From Mesostigma viride (lineage: Eukaryota > Streptophyta > Mesostigmatophyceae > Mesostigmatales > Mesostigmataceae), in contig RPFO01000079.1 of the NCBI GenBank assembly GCA_009746045.1, positions 5,676,233-5,740,232 on the forward strand: DNA of 64,000 nucleotides. The letters are read 5' to 3'. Made by a program: the position numbers and the translations under genes. The number at the start of each line of letters is the position of its first letter. Positions within the stretch are counted from its first letter, which is position 1. Positions 26,501-36,358 of this stretch are shown here, piece after piece. The notes beneath the pieces are model-generated. The model saw only the letters and a list, made by a program, of their open reading frames with translations. It had not been told where the DNA came from and made no database searches.

Positions 26501-29500
26501 AATGTAGCTGGGCAGTTACCAGCTAGAGACGGAAAAAAGGATTAGTTCTGGTGCAGGCCCACATTTTGGGAGGGGCTACAGCAGCACAACACGTCTGCGC
26601 CTGACTATTGCACACAAAATTCCAGCGTTGCTGCAAAGCCTTAATGCTTGTCTAGCAGCCGACAATTGGGACCATTGATCCAGGTGCGCGGCCCAATCCA
26701 GGCCCTCTCATCCCATATAGCCTGTGGTGGCCTGCATCTTTGTTCATGGGCGCAGGCTCCCCTTGGCTGCTATCCAAATTCCAGGGCCACTTTATTTCCC
26801 AGCGCACACTGACGTGTGAAAAGCAAAGAGCACTGACATGTGTGCGCACACTCTGCGGGCTATTTGTGGCCCTTGTGTTGCGTGGATGTGTGCCCTGGCA
26901 TGGCTCTGCATGTGCATGTGTGTGTGCATGTGGTGGCTCCGTGCAGAATGGAGACACCCCATTACAACTTGCGTCGCTCAACGGCCATCTGGAAGTGGCA
27001 AAACAACTTGTCGCTAACGGCGCCGTTGTAAACACCAAGGGCAAGGTCAGTGGGGGTGTTGACCCTGGTGGCCAGAGGGCTCTGGCATGTTCACACGCGT
27101 GACCTGTCACTGGTGATTGGACCCAAGGAGTTTGGTGGGGAGGGGCCTTAGTCCAGGTCTTGCTGCAAACTGGTGCCCTCCCTAGTGGCAATTGGTCGCC
27201 TGCGGTTGGCCTACTAGTGTTTTTGCAGCAGCATTAGGATGCATGCGCAGATTGGTGTTGGCGTGCCTCTTCGTTCGGTTTCTCTCGTGAGGTTGCCATA
27301 CCCACGTGCCACTAGTGTTGCTGAAATTTAAGATTAATCCTGGTATCTAAGCATCGCATGTGGTTTTGTTTGTGGTAACTTGGGTCCTATAAGCACGCAA
27401 TCCGTGCATGCGTGCACGTGAGAGACAGTCGCGGGCACATGCAAAAGCAACCTGTGTGTCGCTGGATCCAAACATGAGTGAGCGTGTCCGTTTCTCCGTC
27501 TCGGGGGATTGATGGAGACTTACCATTTTAGCCGTATAAATGCTTCCCGCTGGCATAGGAGTTCCTGCCACTGTGATGGTGGTGTCCATCGGGCTGTCTC
27601 AGGCCATGTCTCATCCATGCGTTCACTCAGCGTGCATCGCGATAGCGCGAGCTTCTCTCCACGTCAGTAAACCCTCTTCTTGCGTGCCAGGCATGTGCAA
27701 ATGCACACATGTGCCCCGATTCGTGTCGCTACAATCGCAAAGAGTCTGCTCCTTGAGAGCTGCCGTTGTCCGTTGCCCGGATCTTGAAGTTCAATATTGT
27801 CCCGCACACATTCCAGCGTCGCTGCAGGGGCTGTAACAGTCCTTACACAGCCGACCCTGGCAGGCATGGCTTGTGGCAGGCGCCAGGATCAAAAGCTGCT
27901 CGTTCCATGCATAGCCCGGTCCATTGGCCTCATGCCGCCAGTGGCCACGGTCGCGGGCTCCGCCTCCTTTGCTGTGCCTGATGATGTCATGTGCGCGCAC
28001 TCTGCGGTCCATGTGCTTTGGCCCTTGGGTTGCATGGACGTGTGCGCATCCGTGCACGTTCCTGCATGCTTGTGTGCGTGTGCATGTGCATTGCGTGCAG
28101 CATGGGTTGACCCCGCTGCATGCTGCATCACAGAATGGCCACCTGGACGTGGTTAAAGCACTCATTGCCGGCGGTGCCAGTGTGAACGCCAAGGATGATG
28201 TCAGTGGGGGCGCTGGCCCGCGTGGTCCATGCAGTTGGCACCATGGTTTATGGAACAGTTGTACCCACAGAGCTTGTTGGCAGGACCCAAGTCTGGTAGA
28301 TGCCTCATCATTGCTGGTTATCTTGCCTGGTATAGCGCAGTCGCCTGTGGCTGGCCGAACTGTGATGTTGGCTTGCCCCACAGGGTTTGGCTTGTGTTGG
28401 GTGCCATAGCCATGTGGTGACAGAGATAAGCTTACGTGTTATTCTTCGTGCCTAAGCATTGCGTATGTTTTCGCCTGTGGTACCTATGGCATCCTGAAAG
28501 GTGCTCGTGCTGTTATGTGCATGAGAGCCTATTGTTGCATGCAGTGCTAGTCTGTGTCCTACTGGAGCCACATGATTGTGTAAATCTCCTCTGCTGCATG
28601 GTATGCACGGAGACTTCCATTTCAGCGAAAAAGCTGCTTTATCACTGATTAAGGACTGGCTTGCTGCAGGTTATGTCTGTTAGTGCTATCCATCCCTTCA
28701 GCACAACCTCTGCTTTTGACCTCATCTAATTCTCTCTCTGACTGCACGCCTCTGCAAACGCTTGCTCATGCCCCTTTGATACAAAAACAAGCGAAAAAAC
28801 ATCTGCTTCTATCTTCTATCTTCTATCTTCTTCAACAAGCGAGGTTGGTAAAGTCCAATTTTGCGACACATAAATTTGACTGTCGCTGCCAGGGGCTGCA
28901 ATGCTCGGTATGGAGCTAATAATGGTGGCATGGCATGGTCATTATGGCATGGCCGCCAATGTTGAAGGCCCGCTCGACGCATAGCCTGTCCATGACCTAA
29001 ATTCGTGGCCATGGATAGGCGTGGGCTCCTCTTTTGTTGCACCGACCCGGTATGGTTAGGTATCACGCTAATGGTCCACTGAAGTGCCTTCCTACCACGA
29101 AGAGCAACTTCAATACAGAAGGGTGTGCAGGCTTTACTTGCGGTCAGGTCACCGTGACCTGGGCTGCCATTTGGGGGCTGCCAACAAATGTTGCGAAGCT
29201 GAAAAGATAAGCCCCTGTACGGCCATGCACCATACCACTCTTAAGTACATGTGCGCAAGATATCCTACTACACCACGTCATGCTAACATTAATCCATGGG
29301 TTGAGTTTCCTATTGCACCATTTCGGATCTGTACAACATCTGTACAGTGGTGCACACCGTGCAGGGGTATCCCCTTCTTCAGGTCAACATTTTCCATGCC
29401 TGCCACTTTTGTACCTACACCTAAGCCCTCATTCCCGAGCCTAGCCAGTACATCGCACAAGTACATTGTGTCGGTGGCGCATGGTAGAGCTACGCTACCA

Positions 29501-32500
29501 AGGACCGGGTGGCCCCCTTTGAGCACGTCCGCTCAGAAACGAAACTAGGATCAAGGCTCTCCAATTCCTCAGCACATGCTGACCCGTGCGCCCACCCCAC
29601 GGGTCACGTGAGGCCCCACCCTAACGTCACATCGTGCTCATGTTTGTATGTGTGTGAACGATTTCACATGCATGTGCGTGTGCATGTGGTGGCCGCGTGT
29701 AGACGGGGGACACCCCGCTTCATCATGCGGCAATCTGGGGCCATCTGGACGTGGCGAAGGAGCTCATTACCAGCGGCGCCGACCTCGACGCCAAGGACCA
29801 GGTCAGTGGGGGCACAGGCCCTGCATGGTGGTCCTTAGCATAAGTAGGCCGTGGTTATATGAGCTTTGGACCCCCCGAGGTTGCTTGCAAGGAGTCTGGG
29901 TGCTAATATAGGCTGGGTGTAATGCCTGGAAGCTCAGCTGCCTGCGGCTGCATGGGCTGGCTGTGTTCTGGCAGCCGCGTTGAGGTGCGACCTTGCTTTG
30001 TTGTTGGCTTGGTCTTTAGCCCACAAGCCTTGATACTGTGTGCATGTTCGGTGAGGGCCAGACAGCTAGTTTGGTGCGCTGAACATGGGGCGTCCTGTTT
30101 AATACCCACACGGCGTTGCTAGCTAGGAAAACACGGACAGTTGGGGGGGTCAAGGTGAAGTCAGTGCTGTGGCGCATCGGGTGGCATACTATGACTATTC
30201 TCTGCCATTTGCCACCATGCTGCTCGCTCAATGGTACGTTACCTAACGAGTCCATGTGGGCAGTGGTAAACACGAAATTGTGACGTGATGCCTTTTATTT
30301 AGTGTCATTTTTTGTAAAAAGATGTTTTTTGGTGGGTTGTTTGGTTTGTCAATAATTTGCAGCACTGGAGCAGACCCTTGTCTGTTTAACATACCGTTGA
30401 TTTGCCATTGCACGGTAATGAAAGCAACCCGGGCGAGTTTGTGCTTAGAAGGTTGCTTTCCTTTTGTCTAACAAAATCGGTTTTCTCTGAATATAGTTTA
30501 ATTAACGCATGCGGGAAAGATAGGGCCGCTATGCCTTGGCCTGGATGTGGAAGGCTGTCTGCGACATGGGCTGACTATTTCGATCTGTGCAAAGGGTTTC
30601 TTGTTTGCCCGAATTTTCCTTGGATGACCCAATCGTTTATAAGGGTTGGTGGCTATTAATTAGTGGTCCTAGAAAATTATTGTATAGTGGATTCGGACCG
30701 GCCCAAGGGGTCGATGGGCGAGTTTTATGTTTGTCAGACTTGGGAACCTTGTACAACTACCTGTACGGTTAACGCACTAGCCTGGGGGTGCGTGGCCATG
30801 TTGTTTGTAGTGGCGTTTTCAGCACTGTTCAGGCCGGCGTGTGACGCATGCCGGTGTTACTTACATAATTTAGGATGATGTCAGCTTGTGTGTCGGCGGG
30901 CCATGCCTTAAGCAAGCTAGGCAGGCAATGATCCGCAATTGTTTCTTTCCCCTCCCTCCCACCCTGGAGGCTTCTTGCTTCCGCGTGCGGATTGAGAAAC
31001 CTTAAGGCCACTGTTAACTGCTGCAGTTGTGGCAGGGCTCCACTTATTGTATTCAATCAAATGCTGGTCTTCTTGGGAGCTCAGTGATCTTAATAATCAT
31101 GTGTTGATCCAAAGGCTGCCGTGGCATTCCTGATTTTTGCGCTGTTCCTAATGGCTGATGTGTGTCTCTAAGCTGTTGCCCGTGTTGCCCTGCCTGTGTG
31201 CCCTACCACAGAATGGGCAAACATTTGTTGATGCTGCTGGTCCAGGCAACAGAGAGGCACTGGTGCGCTGCACACGTGCCGCGCTTCAAGCTAAACAGCA
31301 AGCAAAGAAGCAGGGAGTAGCTGCACAAGCCAAGAGGACTGTGGTGAGTGTGGCAAGACTTTGTTGATGAGGGCCCCGGTGTTGCCTGTTGCTCAGGCAA
31401 TGGGATGCGTGCACATATGTTTCCTTCCTTCCATTCAAGGGCTGAGATGTTCTTAAAAGCTCGGCAACTATAGTGCCCGGACTGGCGTGGTCTGCACGAT
31501 GCATGGTGAATGACAGGAATTCAGCACCGCGGTGGGTGTGGCTGAGCAGCCAGGTAAGGAGGGAGTATGTAGTATCTGAGGACTAAGAAGACAGGGATTC
31601 TGCGATCAAAGGCAAAGGCTTCTAATTAGGCATATAATTTAAATAGCCTAATTATAGGAAAGCCTAATTAAATTAGGCTTATAATTAGGAATGCTGGGTA
31701 CTTTTCCCTGTTGTTGTCTGCACCCTTTTCTATGTGGGTCTAAAAGGATTCTTCTGGTTGATGTCATGAACTCATAACACATATAGCCGGCGCATAACCT
31801 GCATACAACCAACCTGCATGTGGCTTGAATGGGGTCTACAAAGCATTTTGTCTTGAAAGAAAAATGTCGCGGTTTTGAGTCCGGGTCAAACCTCTGGCAA
31901 AAAGGATCATGGACAAACTTTTCTAGGGAATCAGTACTAATCCCCGAGTCCCCTGGATCCATTTCCCGCATTGTGGCTTACGTGAAGAATAAGACTGGTG
32001 GCGGCACTCAGCAGGCTGTCTCTTTCTCTGCTCACTTCCCACGGTGCAACGGTCTCTTTCTATCGTTGGCGTAAGTTGTGAGCATGCAACGGGAGAGATA
32101 CACATGCGCACTTGTGACACGCTTTGCTAAAAACGGTTTGACTAGTGCCTTTACAGTAGACGATACCCTGGTCAGTAAGGTTAGTATGAGCATGGATATA
32201 CCTCGGACCCCTCCCAGTCCTGTAGTCTGTTAGGCTAATGTTCTCGCTCGTCACACGGGGCCCCAGTTTGATATACCTATTTTCCCCCTAATTTTCCCAT
32301 GCACGCACGGTGTTGCATGTCATGTTGTTGTTGCACCATTTCCAGGGCTGGGGGTGGGGGGGTGGGGGGGTGGGGTGGACTGCAGGGCTTGATCATGCAT
32401 GGAGCCATGATTGGAACGAATGATTGTTAGAATGAGCTTAGAGACTGTAGCGACCTGATCAGTTAATACTGGCAACAACTTGATTGAATCCCACCATGTT

Positions 32501-33050
32501 TTCTGACAGAGATAATTGCTGCACAACCTTGCAATCTAGGTGGATGCTGAGGAGGACCTGATGCTTTCTGGGGGTGTATACGGTACGGGACCTATGTTTC
32601 CCATGCTTTGGCTGCTGCATGTAGGGTGGGAGGACCCCGCTGCACAACGCGTCCACGGCAGTCCAATTACAGCGTCCCATGGTGAGGAAGGGAGGGAGAC
32701 AGGCGGGGGGGGAGAAGAAGGAGAAGATGAAGGTGAAGAAGGAGAAGGAGGAGGAGCCGGAGGAGTTGGAGCAGCAGCAGCACGAGGACCAGATGGAGGA
32801 GGAAGAGCAGGAGTATCAGGACTTAGAGTTGGAAATGGCGATGGTGGAGCAGGGCGAGGAGGAGGGGGGGGAGGAGGAGGGGGGGGAGGAGCAATGGGAG
32901 CTGCAGGAGCAATGGGAGCTGCAGGAGCAATGGGAGCCGCAGGAGCAATGGGAGCTGCAACAGCAGCCGCAGCAGCAGCAGCAGCAGGACGATGGAAGTG
33001 TGATGTCGAAGATTGTTGATGGCGCCCTGGCAATGTTGGGCCAAACATGA
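14478..33050 (+). CDS. Ankyrin-repeat protein gene, one repeat per exon
   Basis: Reconstructed exons: 14478-14585, 19232-19327, 20171-20269, 20884-20982, 23445-23543, 24355-24453, 25403-25501, 26947-27045, 28101-28199, 29703-29801, 31212-31343, possibly 31519-31555, and 32625-33050 with the stop. Eight exons are exactly 99 bp and one is 96 bp. All these join in phase 0, so each contributes one ankyrin repeat with the GxTPLHxA...GHLxVVKxLIxxGADLN pattern. The product starts with a capping repeat, has nine full repeats, then an Ala/Lys/Gln segment, and finally a partial repeat running into an acidic, Gln-rich tail. Ankyrin stacks bind other proteins; no catalytic or membrane segment is visible, so partner and pathway are unknown. 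The true start exon is not identified and the 31.5-32.6 kb junction is unresolved, because the phase does not close by direct joining. Confidence 0.82.
14964..16848. mobile_element. TTAA-flanked element with central palindrome
   Basis: TTAA at 14960-14963 and 16849-16852 flank inverted ends TGTCTCAGTGTCCAG and TGTCCCAATGTCCAG (two mismatches). Just inside each end is the palindrome GGCCTCAATTGAGGCC (14980-15015 in two imperfect copies; 16811-16830 perfect 20-mer). TTAA duplication is the hallmark of piggyBac-type transposons. There is no transposase, so it would be non-autonomous. It lies in the first seen intron of the ankyrin gene. Confidence 0.6.
15793..15886. repeat. 94-bp perfect palindrome
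   Basis: Two 47-bp arms with no spacer, centred on GGTGCA/TGCACC (15839/15840) and ending TAGTTGCAATCTG...CAGATTGCAACTA. It could extrude as a cruciform or fold as an RNA hairpin. The ends are TA, so an alternative reading is a 90-bp foldback with TA target duplication. Confidence 0.95.
16853..19025. other. Intron of the ankyrin gene, no exon seen
   Basis: Moderately AT-rich, no 33-residue ankyrin frame in the plus strand and no recognisable transposon protein. Confidence 0.5.
19026..19150 (+). repeat. (TTGGTGCATG)n decanucleotide array at an acceptor
   Basis: About eleven near-perfect 10-bp units end about 80 bp before the acceptor of the exon at 19232. Shorter arrays of the same unit precede the acceptors at 20884 (20838-20862) and 23445 (23393-23423), so the array was copied with the exon. 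Confidence 0.93.
19232..19327 (+). CDS. Ankyrin exon 2
   Basis: Acceptor CTTGCAG, donor TTG|GTCAGTGG. 32 residues starting GDSPLHAASRSGHVEVVKLL; a consensus repeat. Confidence 0.88.
20171..20269 (+). CDS. Ankyrin exon 3
   Basis: Acceptor GTGTGCAG, donor AAG|GTCAGTGC. 33 residues starting FGWTPLHEAATQGHLGVIKQ. Closest to exon 6 (24355) in sequence and flanking introns. Confidence 0.88.
20884..20982 (+). CDS. Ankyrin exon 4
   Basis: Acceptor GCATGCAG, donor AAG|GTCAGTGC. 33 residues starting DSDTPLLWALFKGHLEVVKL; the TPLH His is replaced by Leu. Confidence 0.88.
20983..21300 (+). repeat. Duplicated intron segment (copies at 20270-20540 and 24454-24745)
   Basis: Begins CCCGGGTCGCTAGCCCTCG and runs through ACCATTACACAAAATT and GAACTTGGTGCCTAAACAAC. 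The copy at 24454 is nearly identical over about 290 bp and the one at 20270 is more diverged. These introns spread together with their exons. Confidence 0.85.
21771..21778 (+). repeat. 8-bp target-site duplication, left, of intronic hAT
   Basis: GTTGACAC, repeated at 23325-23332. Confidence 0.88.
21779..23324 (-). mobile_element. Non-autonomous hAT relic 2 in an ankyrin intron
   Basis: Inverted termini CCGTGTTGGTCTGTACGGCA / CCGTGTTGGTTCGTACGGCA (two mismatches) flanked by GTTGACAC on both sides. Subterminal TACGG(GG) motifs are dense at both ends. It carries a minus-strand transposase fragment. Joining the flanks without element and duplication gives sequence collinear with the intron at about 20761-20830, which acts as an empty-site paralogue. 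Confidence 0.88.
22295..22850 (-). pseudogene. hAT transposase N-terminal fragment
   Basis: Minus-strand reading gives a BED-like finger (CKLCDYKFG, then HLGH about 20 residues on), a region rich in Ala/Glu/Lys, and SFFYENGIPFHVAASASYKN typical of the region before the hAT core, then a stop at 22295. No intact start and no catalytic core remain. Confidence 0.7.
23325..23332 (+). repeat. 8-bp target-site duplication, right
   Basis: GTTGACAC, identical to 21771-21778. Confidence 0.88.
23445..23543 (+). CDS. Ankyrin exon 5
   Basis: Acceptor GCATGCAG, donor AAT|GTAAGTGG. 33 residues starting HGETPLHGALYGGHLEVAMQ. Confidence 0.88.
24355..24453 (+). CDS. Ankyrin exon 6
   Basis: Acceptor GTGTGCAG, donor GAG|GTCAGTGC. 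33 residues starting NGWTALMYAVRNDHLDVVKQ. Confidence 0.88.
25403..25501 (+). CDS. Ankyrin exon 7
   Basis: Acceptor CATGTAG, donor GAT|GTCAGTGG. 33 residues starting SGRTLLHDAAISDHLDVLKL. Upstream intron (about 24960-25300) is duplicated at about 27660-28000, ahead of exon 9. Confidence 0.87.
26947..27045 (+). CDS. Ankyrin exon 8
   Basis: Acceptor CGTGCAG, donor AAG|GTCAGTGG. 33 residues starting NGDTPLQLASLNGHLEVAKQ. Confidence 0.88.
28101..28199 (+). CDS. Ankyrin exon 9
   Basis: Acceptor GCGTGCAG, donor GAT|GTCAGTGG. 33 residues starting HGLTPLHAASQNGHLDVVKA. Lies 2,698 bp after exon 7, with matching flanks. Confidence 0.88.
28200..29702. other. Ankyrin intron, no exon seen
   Basis: No ankyrin frame or transposon protein. 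The final 60 bp before the next exon resemble other acceptor-proximal sequences (GTGCATGTGGTGGCCGCGTGTAG). Confidence 0.45.
29703..29801 (+). CDS. Ankyrin exon 10
   Basis: Acceptor CGTGTAG, donor CAG|GTCAGTGG. 33 residues starting TGDTPLHHAAIWGHLDVAKE. Confidence 0.88.
31212..31343 (+). CDS. Ankyrin gene exon 11 (degenerate repeat, Ala/Lys/Gln-rich)
   Basis: Acceptor ACCACAG, donor GTG|GTGAGTG. 44 residues starting NGQTFVDAAGPGNREALVRC and continuing into a helical QAKQQAKKQGV stretch. Only the start keeps the ankyrin pattern, so it probably caps the stack. Confidence 0.7.
31519..31555 (+). CDS. Possible small exon of the ankyrin gene
   Basis: 37 bp between ATGACAG and G|GTAAGGAG, in phase with the preceding exon (EFSTAVGVAEQP). 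It ends in phase 1 and does not join openly to the next candidates, so it is tentative. Confidence 0.35.
32530..33050 (+). CDS. Ankyrin gene terminal exon(s), acidic/Gln-rich tail
   Basis: After the acceptor CATGTAG the frame from 32625 begins GGRTPLHNAST, a truncated ankyrin repeat, then runs through a basic segment (KKEKMKVKKEK), an acidic Glu-rich segment, four tandem EQWELQ-type hexapeptides and a poly-Gln run, to a TGA at 33048-33050. An alternative frame from 32540 (VDAEEDLMLSGG) is also open, so a small exon may start at 32540. The Glu/Gln segments come from GGAGGA/CAGCAG-type expansion. Confidence 0.6.
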
Positions 33051-33341
33051 CACGAGGCAACCCCAGCGTTTTTGTTTGGGTTACCATGGTCTACGGAAGG
33101 TGCCCAATGACCTGTTTGTAGGTTCATAGGGCAAGTTCTTCAAGTTCCAAAATCTTTATAAGATGTATTCTGTGCGTGCTCAAGAGTATTAAAGCCTATA
33201 GCTTCGATAGTTTGTGTGGTCCGTACCTTTCTGTGGTAAGGCCAGGCCCAATGGTCTTTGGTACCAATGCGTATGTGCTCGAGCCCACTTGAAGTAGGGC
33301 TCACACCTGACTCAAGCGTGATACATTTGGGTTTTAGCCGC

Positions 33342-33665
33342 GGACCGATTTGTTTACATGACACCACGTATTGTATTGAATTTTAATGAATTTGCATCAA
33401 CCGGTTGGTATCATACAACTGGAATTTAGCCAAATTGCTCAAATAACTCAAGTCTTACTTATTTGTTACAAGTACATGAGAGTCCCATTGCCCCTTCTCT
33501 GCCATGGACCGATTTGTTTACATGACACCAGGTACAGTGCAGTGAATTTTAATTCATTTTAATTGAATACGGTTGGTTTCATACAATTGGATGTCAATTG
33601 AACTGCTCAAAAAACTCAACTTTGGTATCGAGTTTCAGATGTACTGAACATGAGAGGCCCCTATC
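33342..33665 (+). repeat. Two-copy tandem repeat of about 165 bp
   Basis: Copies starting at about 33342 and 33507 share GACCGATTTGTTTACATGAC, TGAATTTTAAT, GGTTGGT, CATACAA and GTACATGAGAG-like segments in the same order, with about 20% divergence by eye. Confidence 0.7.
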
Positions 33666-34230
33666 TCCGGCCCTTCCCCCCCCGTCGCCAGCTCGAGGCC
33701 CCTCAGCTTCGCCGCCTCTGCCTGCGCTGCCGGAGGCTTCGCCTTAGGACTCCTGTTGTCAGTGATTGAGCCCGACTTTGCCCAATCGGCCACATTCTCC
33801 CACTTTTTCTTTGGGTTCAGAAGCTCGCATGCATCCTTGACGAAGTCCAGTGGCATCCAGTATCGCTTCTTTTCAAACGTCCCGTGGTCCGACCCAGGCG
33901 GGAAAAACTGCACGCAAACGTCCTTTAAAAAACGGTCATACATCATCACTTTCCCGTATCCCACAAAGTTGTCCACCCGCCACAACGCGGCTCCTGCTTT
34001 TAGATTCAGGCCCTTGATTGAATGCAAAACCCACTTATCCGCCCACCAATGCTCCGGTGCATTGGTCCTTGCGCCCACCATCCATCGTAGCTTGAAGTCC
34101 GGCACAGTTTCGTCATCACCTCCCTTCTCTGGCGCCTTCCCTCTGCTCTTCGCTGGAGCCTTCCCTCGGCCCTTCGCTGGATCCTTCCCTCGGCCCTTCG
34201 CTGGAGCCTTCCCCGTCGGTCCTAGTTCGT
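33635..34230 (-). CDS. Unrecognised open frame with KAPAKGRGK repeats
   Basis: A minus-strand frame open from about 34230 to the stop at 33635. The upstream part encodes tandem (K)APAKGRGK units, like basic histone-H1 tails. A GTG at 34103-34105 begins a 156-residue stretch with many aromatic residues (PEHWWADKWVLHSI; FVGYGKVMMYDRFL; KKRYWMPLDFVKD), unlike random translation. No family recognised. It sits beside LINE debris and may be a transposon-encoded fragment. Confidence 0.4.
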
Positions 34231-34429
34231 GGGGGGTCCTTCGCTGGGGTCGGTCGGCCCTTCGCTGGCGGCTTCGAGCCAGCCCCCCCTCCTTTCACCC
34301 CCCGGCCCCTTCGGATCCTTGTACCACGGGGGCCTTGCACCTCCCTTAGCCACCGGCACCCGGGGGCCGGCCTGCGGGCCCCCTGCGGGCTAGAATCGCT
34401 AATAGCCCTAGCCTGTATCCATTGAGTGG

Positions 34430-35720
34430 TAGCTTGCCACCTTTTTTGGGCCGTCGTCGGATCGGGTGGTGTGCCTTGACTATATCTGCGTACGCCGGGC
34501 TCAGCGCCCCTCAGTTGTCGATGGCTCGCGTGCTGCAAGATTCTGTCAGCACGGTGGAATCTGATCACCGCCTCGTGCTCGCCCGCATCAGATTGCGATT
34601 CCCTGGTGTGAAACCGTCGCGACAACTGGCGCCTCAGCCAGATCTCAAGGTGCTCCGGATTGTACTGAAGGATGCCGACAAGATGTCAGCAGAAGAGCAG
34701 GCCGCTATGTCGCACTGGGACGACTTTCTGGCAGTCTTCGACGCCAGGGGCAGTCGACAGCCGTTACACGCCATTCCGCCGCCAGGGGATATTTCAGTGA
34801 TCCTCCGCGCTGCAAAGTACCGTCTGGCTGCCCGCACGCTCCCCTCCTTGCCTCCGCGCCGACAGCTTGCTGTCCGGCACCGCCACGCACCGACATGCAG
34901 TGGTCTGTCGCGTCTGCGTGCCACAATCTCCGGCACCTGACCATGGCGGCTGGCCATGCTCAGCTTTGGTAAAACCCAAATGAGCTGAGCTGACCTGCCT
35001 GCCTTAACTGCATGCCCGGTGGGGTGGGCGAGGACCTGTCCCATGATTAACGAAAGGAGGGCTCTCAGCCGAGGACAAGGAACTGTCCCTCGTGCCTGAT
35101 GACCACCTTATTGATCCCCTTGAGTACCGTCGCGTGCCGCGTTTGACTATCCTTGCTGGGGCGTTAGCTAGACGCTTCAACTAATCTAAAATTTTGCGAC
35201 AATGATGATGGTGCAAGATGATGCTTTTGCCTCCCCTGCTATAGATCAATGCTTTCACAACACAAACTTTGCACAGTCAGACATCTGATGATGATGAAGC
35301 CGCACATGCGGAATTTATTGAGAAAGTTAATACAATTACAACACGTTGATAGTCTCAATCATTGGAACACCGATTTTTATGGTGTAACCTCCAGGGAGTT
35401 TGGACCTGCATGGCCGGCTGATTGGTTTATGGGCAGCCTGCATGGACATCTGAGCCTAGCTATCATACCGGTGTCTACCCGCTCAATTATCTTTGCATGG
35501 CATCGCGGGCACCACTGGCCTTGAGCTCACCTTTGCACAACAAGCGTGGATATGGCTTCGCACCTGCATGTTGTATACAATCTGGACAGCGCGAAATGAT
35601 GTGGTGTTCAATAGGCGCACAGTGTTCGACAAAGCCGGGGTCAGTTCTCTAGCTCACGCTTCATTTACCTATATGGAACTCTGGCATGCGACGCTATTGG
35701 ATGGTCGCAAATGAACAAAA
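34430..35720 (+). pseudogene. LINE-type retrotransposon fragments
   Basis: 34422-34940 contains VESDHRLVLARIRLRF, the terminal SDH motif of apurinic-type LINE endonucleases followed by a linker. 35490-35714 contains LRTCMLYTIWTARNDVVFNR, which resembles the zinc-binding tail of plant LINE polymerases (IWxxRN). The reverse transcriptase between them is missing or scrambled. Confidence 0.55.
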
Positions 35721-36189
35721 CAAAATCTGGGACCCTGGCGCGGACCAGGATAATAAGCCCAGCCCACTTGAGATCTTTCATGACCTCATGGGCAAAAACA
35801 GGATCTTTACCCACATGCCCAATGACAATCCATTATTAGAAGTCCAGTGGCTTCCGTGGTCTAGCAAGGCTCCCTTTTAGCCACTGACATCTTGATACCC
35901 TAGGCTCAGCAGGGATCAACTATTGGATATATTTGGAATAAACGTACGTACACCTATTTACCTGGAAATATTCCGTGCATGGCTGCCCGAGAGGCAAGGG
36001 CAGAGACCTAAACAGCATATGGAGGGTTGCCAACTTGGGTTGCCAACTTGCCATGCTACAGTGTAGCTTGCTTGTAAGATCCTTGTGTCTCACGGTCGCC
36101 AAATGTCAACCAGTGGATGGTTTCCGTAGTGTTTCTAAGTTCCCTTGCTTTCCCGCCTTGTCTCCCGCACGAAAATTTTCGGTGCCGGA

Positions 36190-36356
36190 CCTCGGATGAG
36201 CGCGAAAACCCCATGATACGCGCGCTTATACGTGCTATTCGCCGTATTATACGTAAAAATACGCAAATCGTATAAAACGGATAAAAATTATACGCTCGAC
36301 CTTGTATAACGCGTATCATACCGTAATATACCGTATAATACGCCGTATAATGGAAC
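36190..36356. repeat. TATACG-rich transposon end
   Basis: Dense TATACG/ATACCG/ATACGCCG motifs in both orientations ending GGAACACTGG, the inverse of a CCAGTGTTCC hAT-like terminus. It resembles the subterminal regions at 5508 and 21779 and sits directly against the LINE fragment that follows. Confidence 0.5.
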
Positions 36357-36358
36357 AC

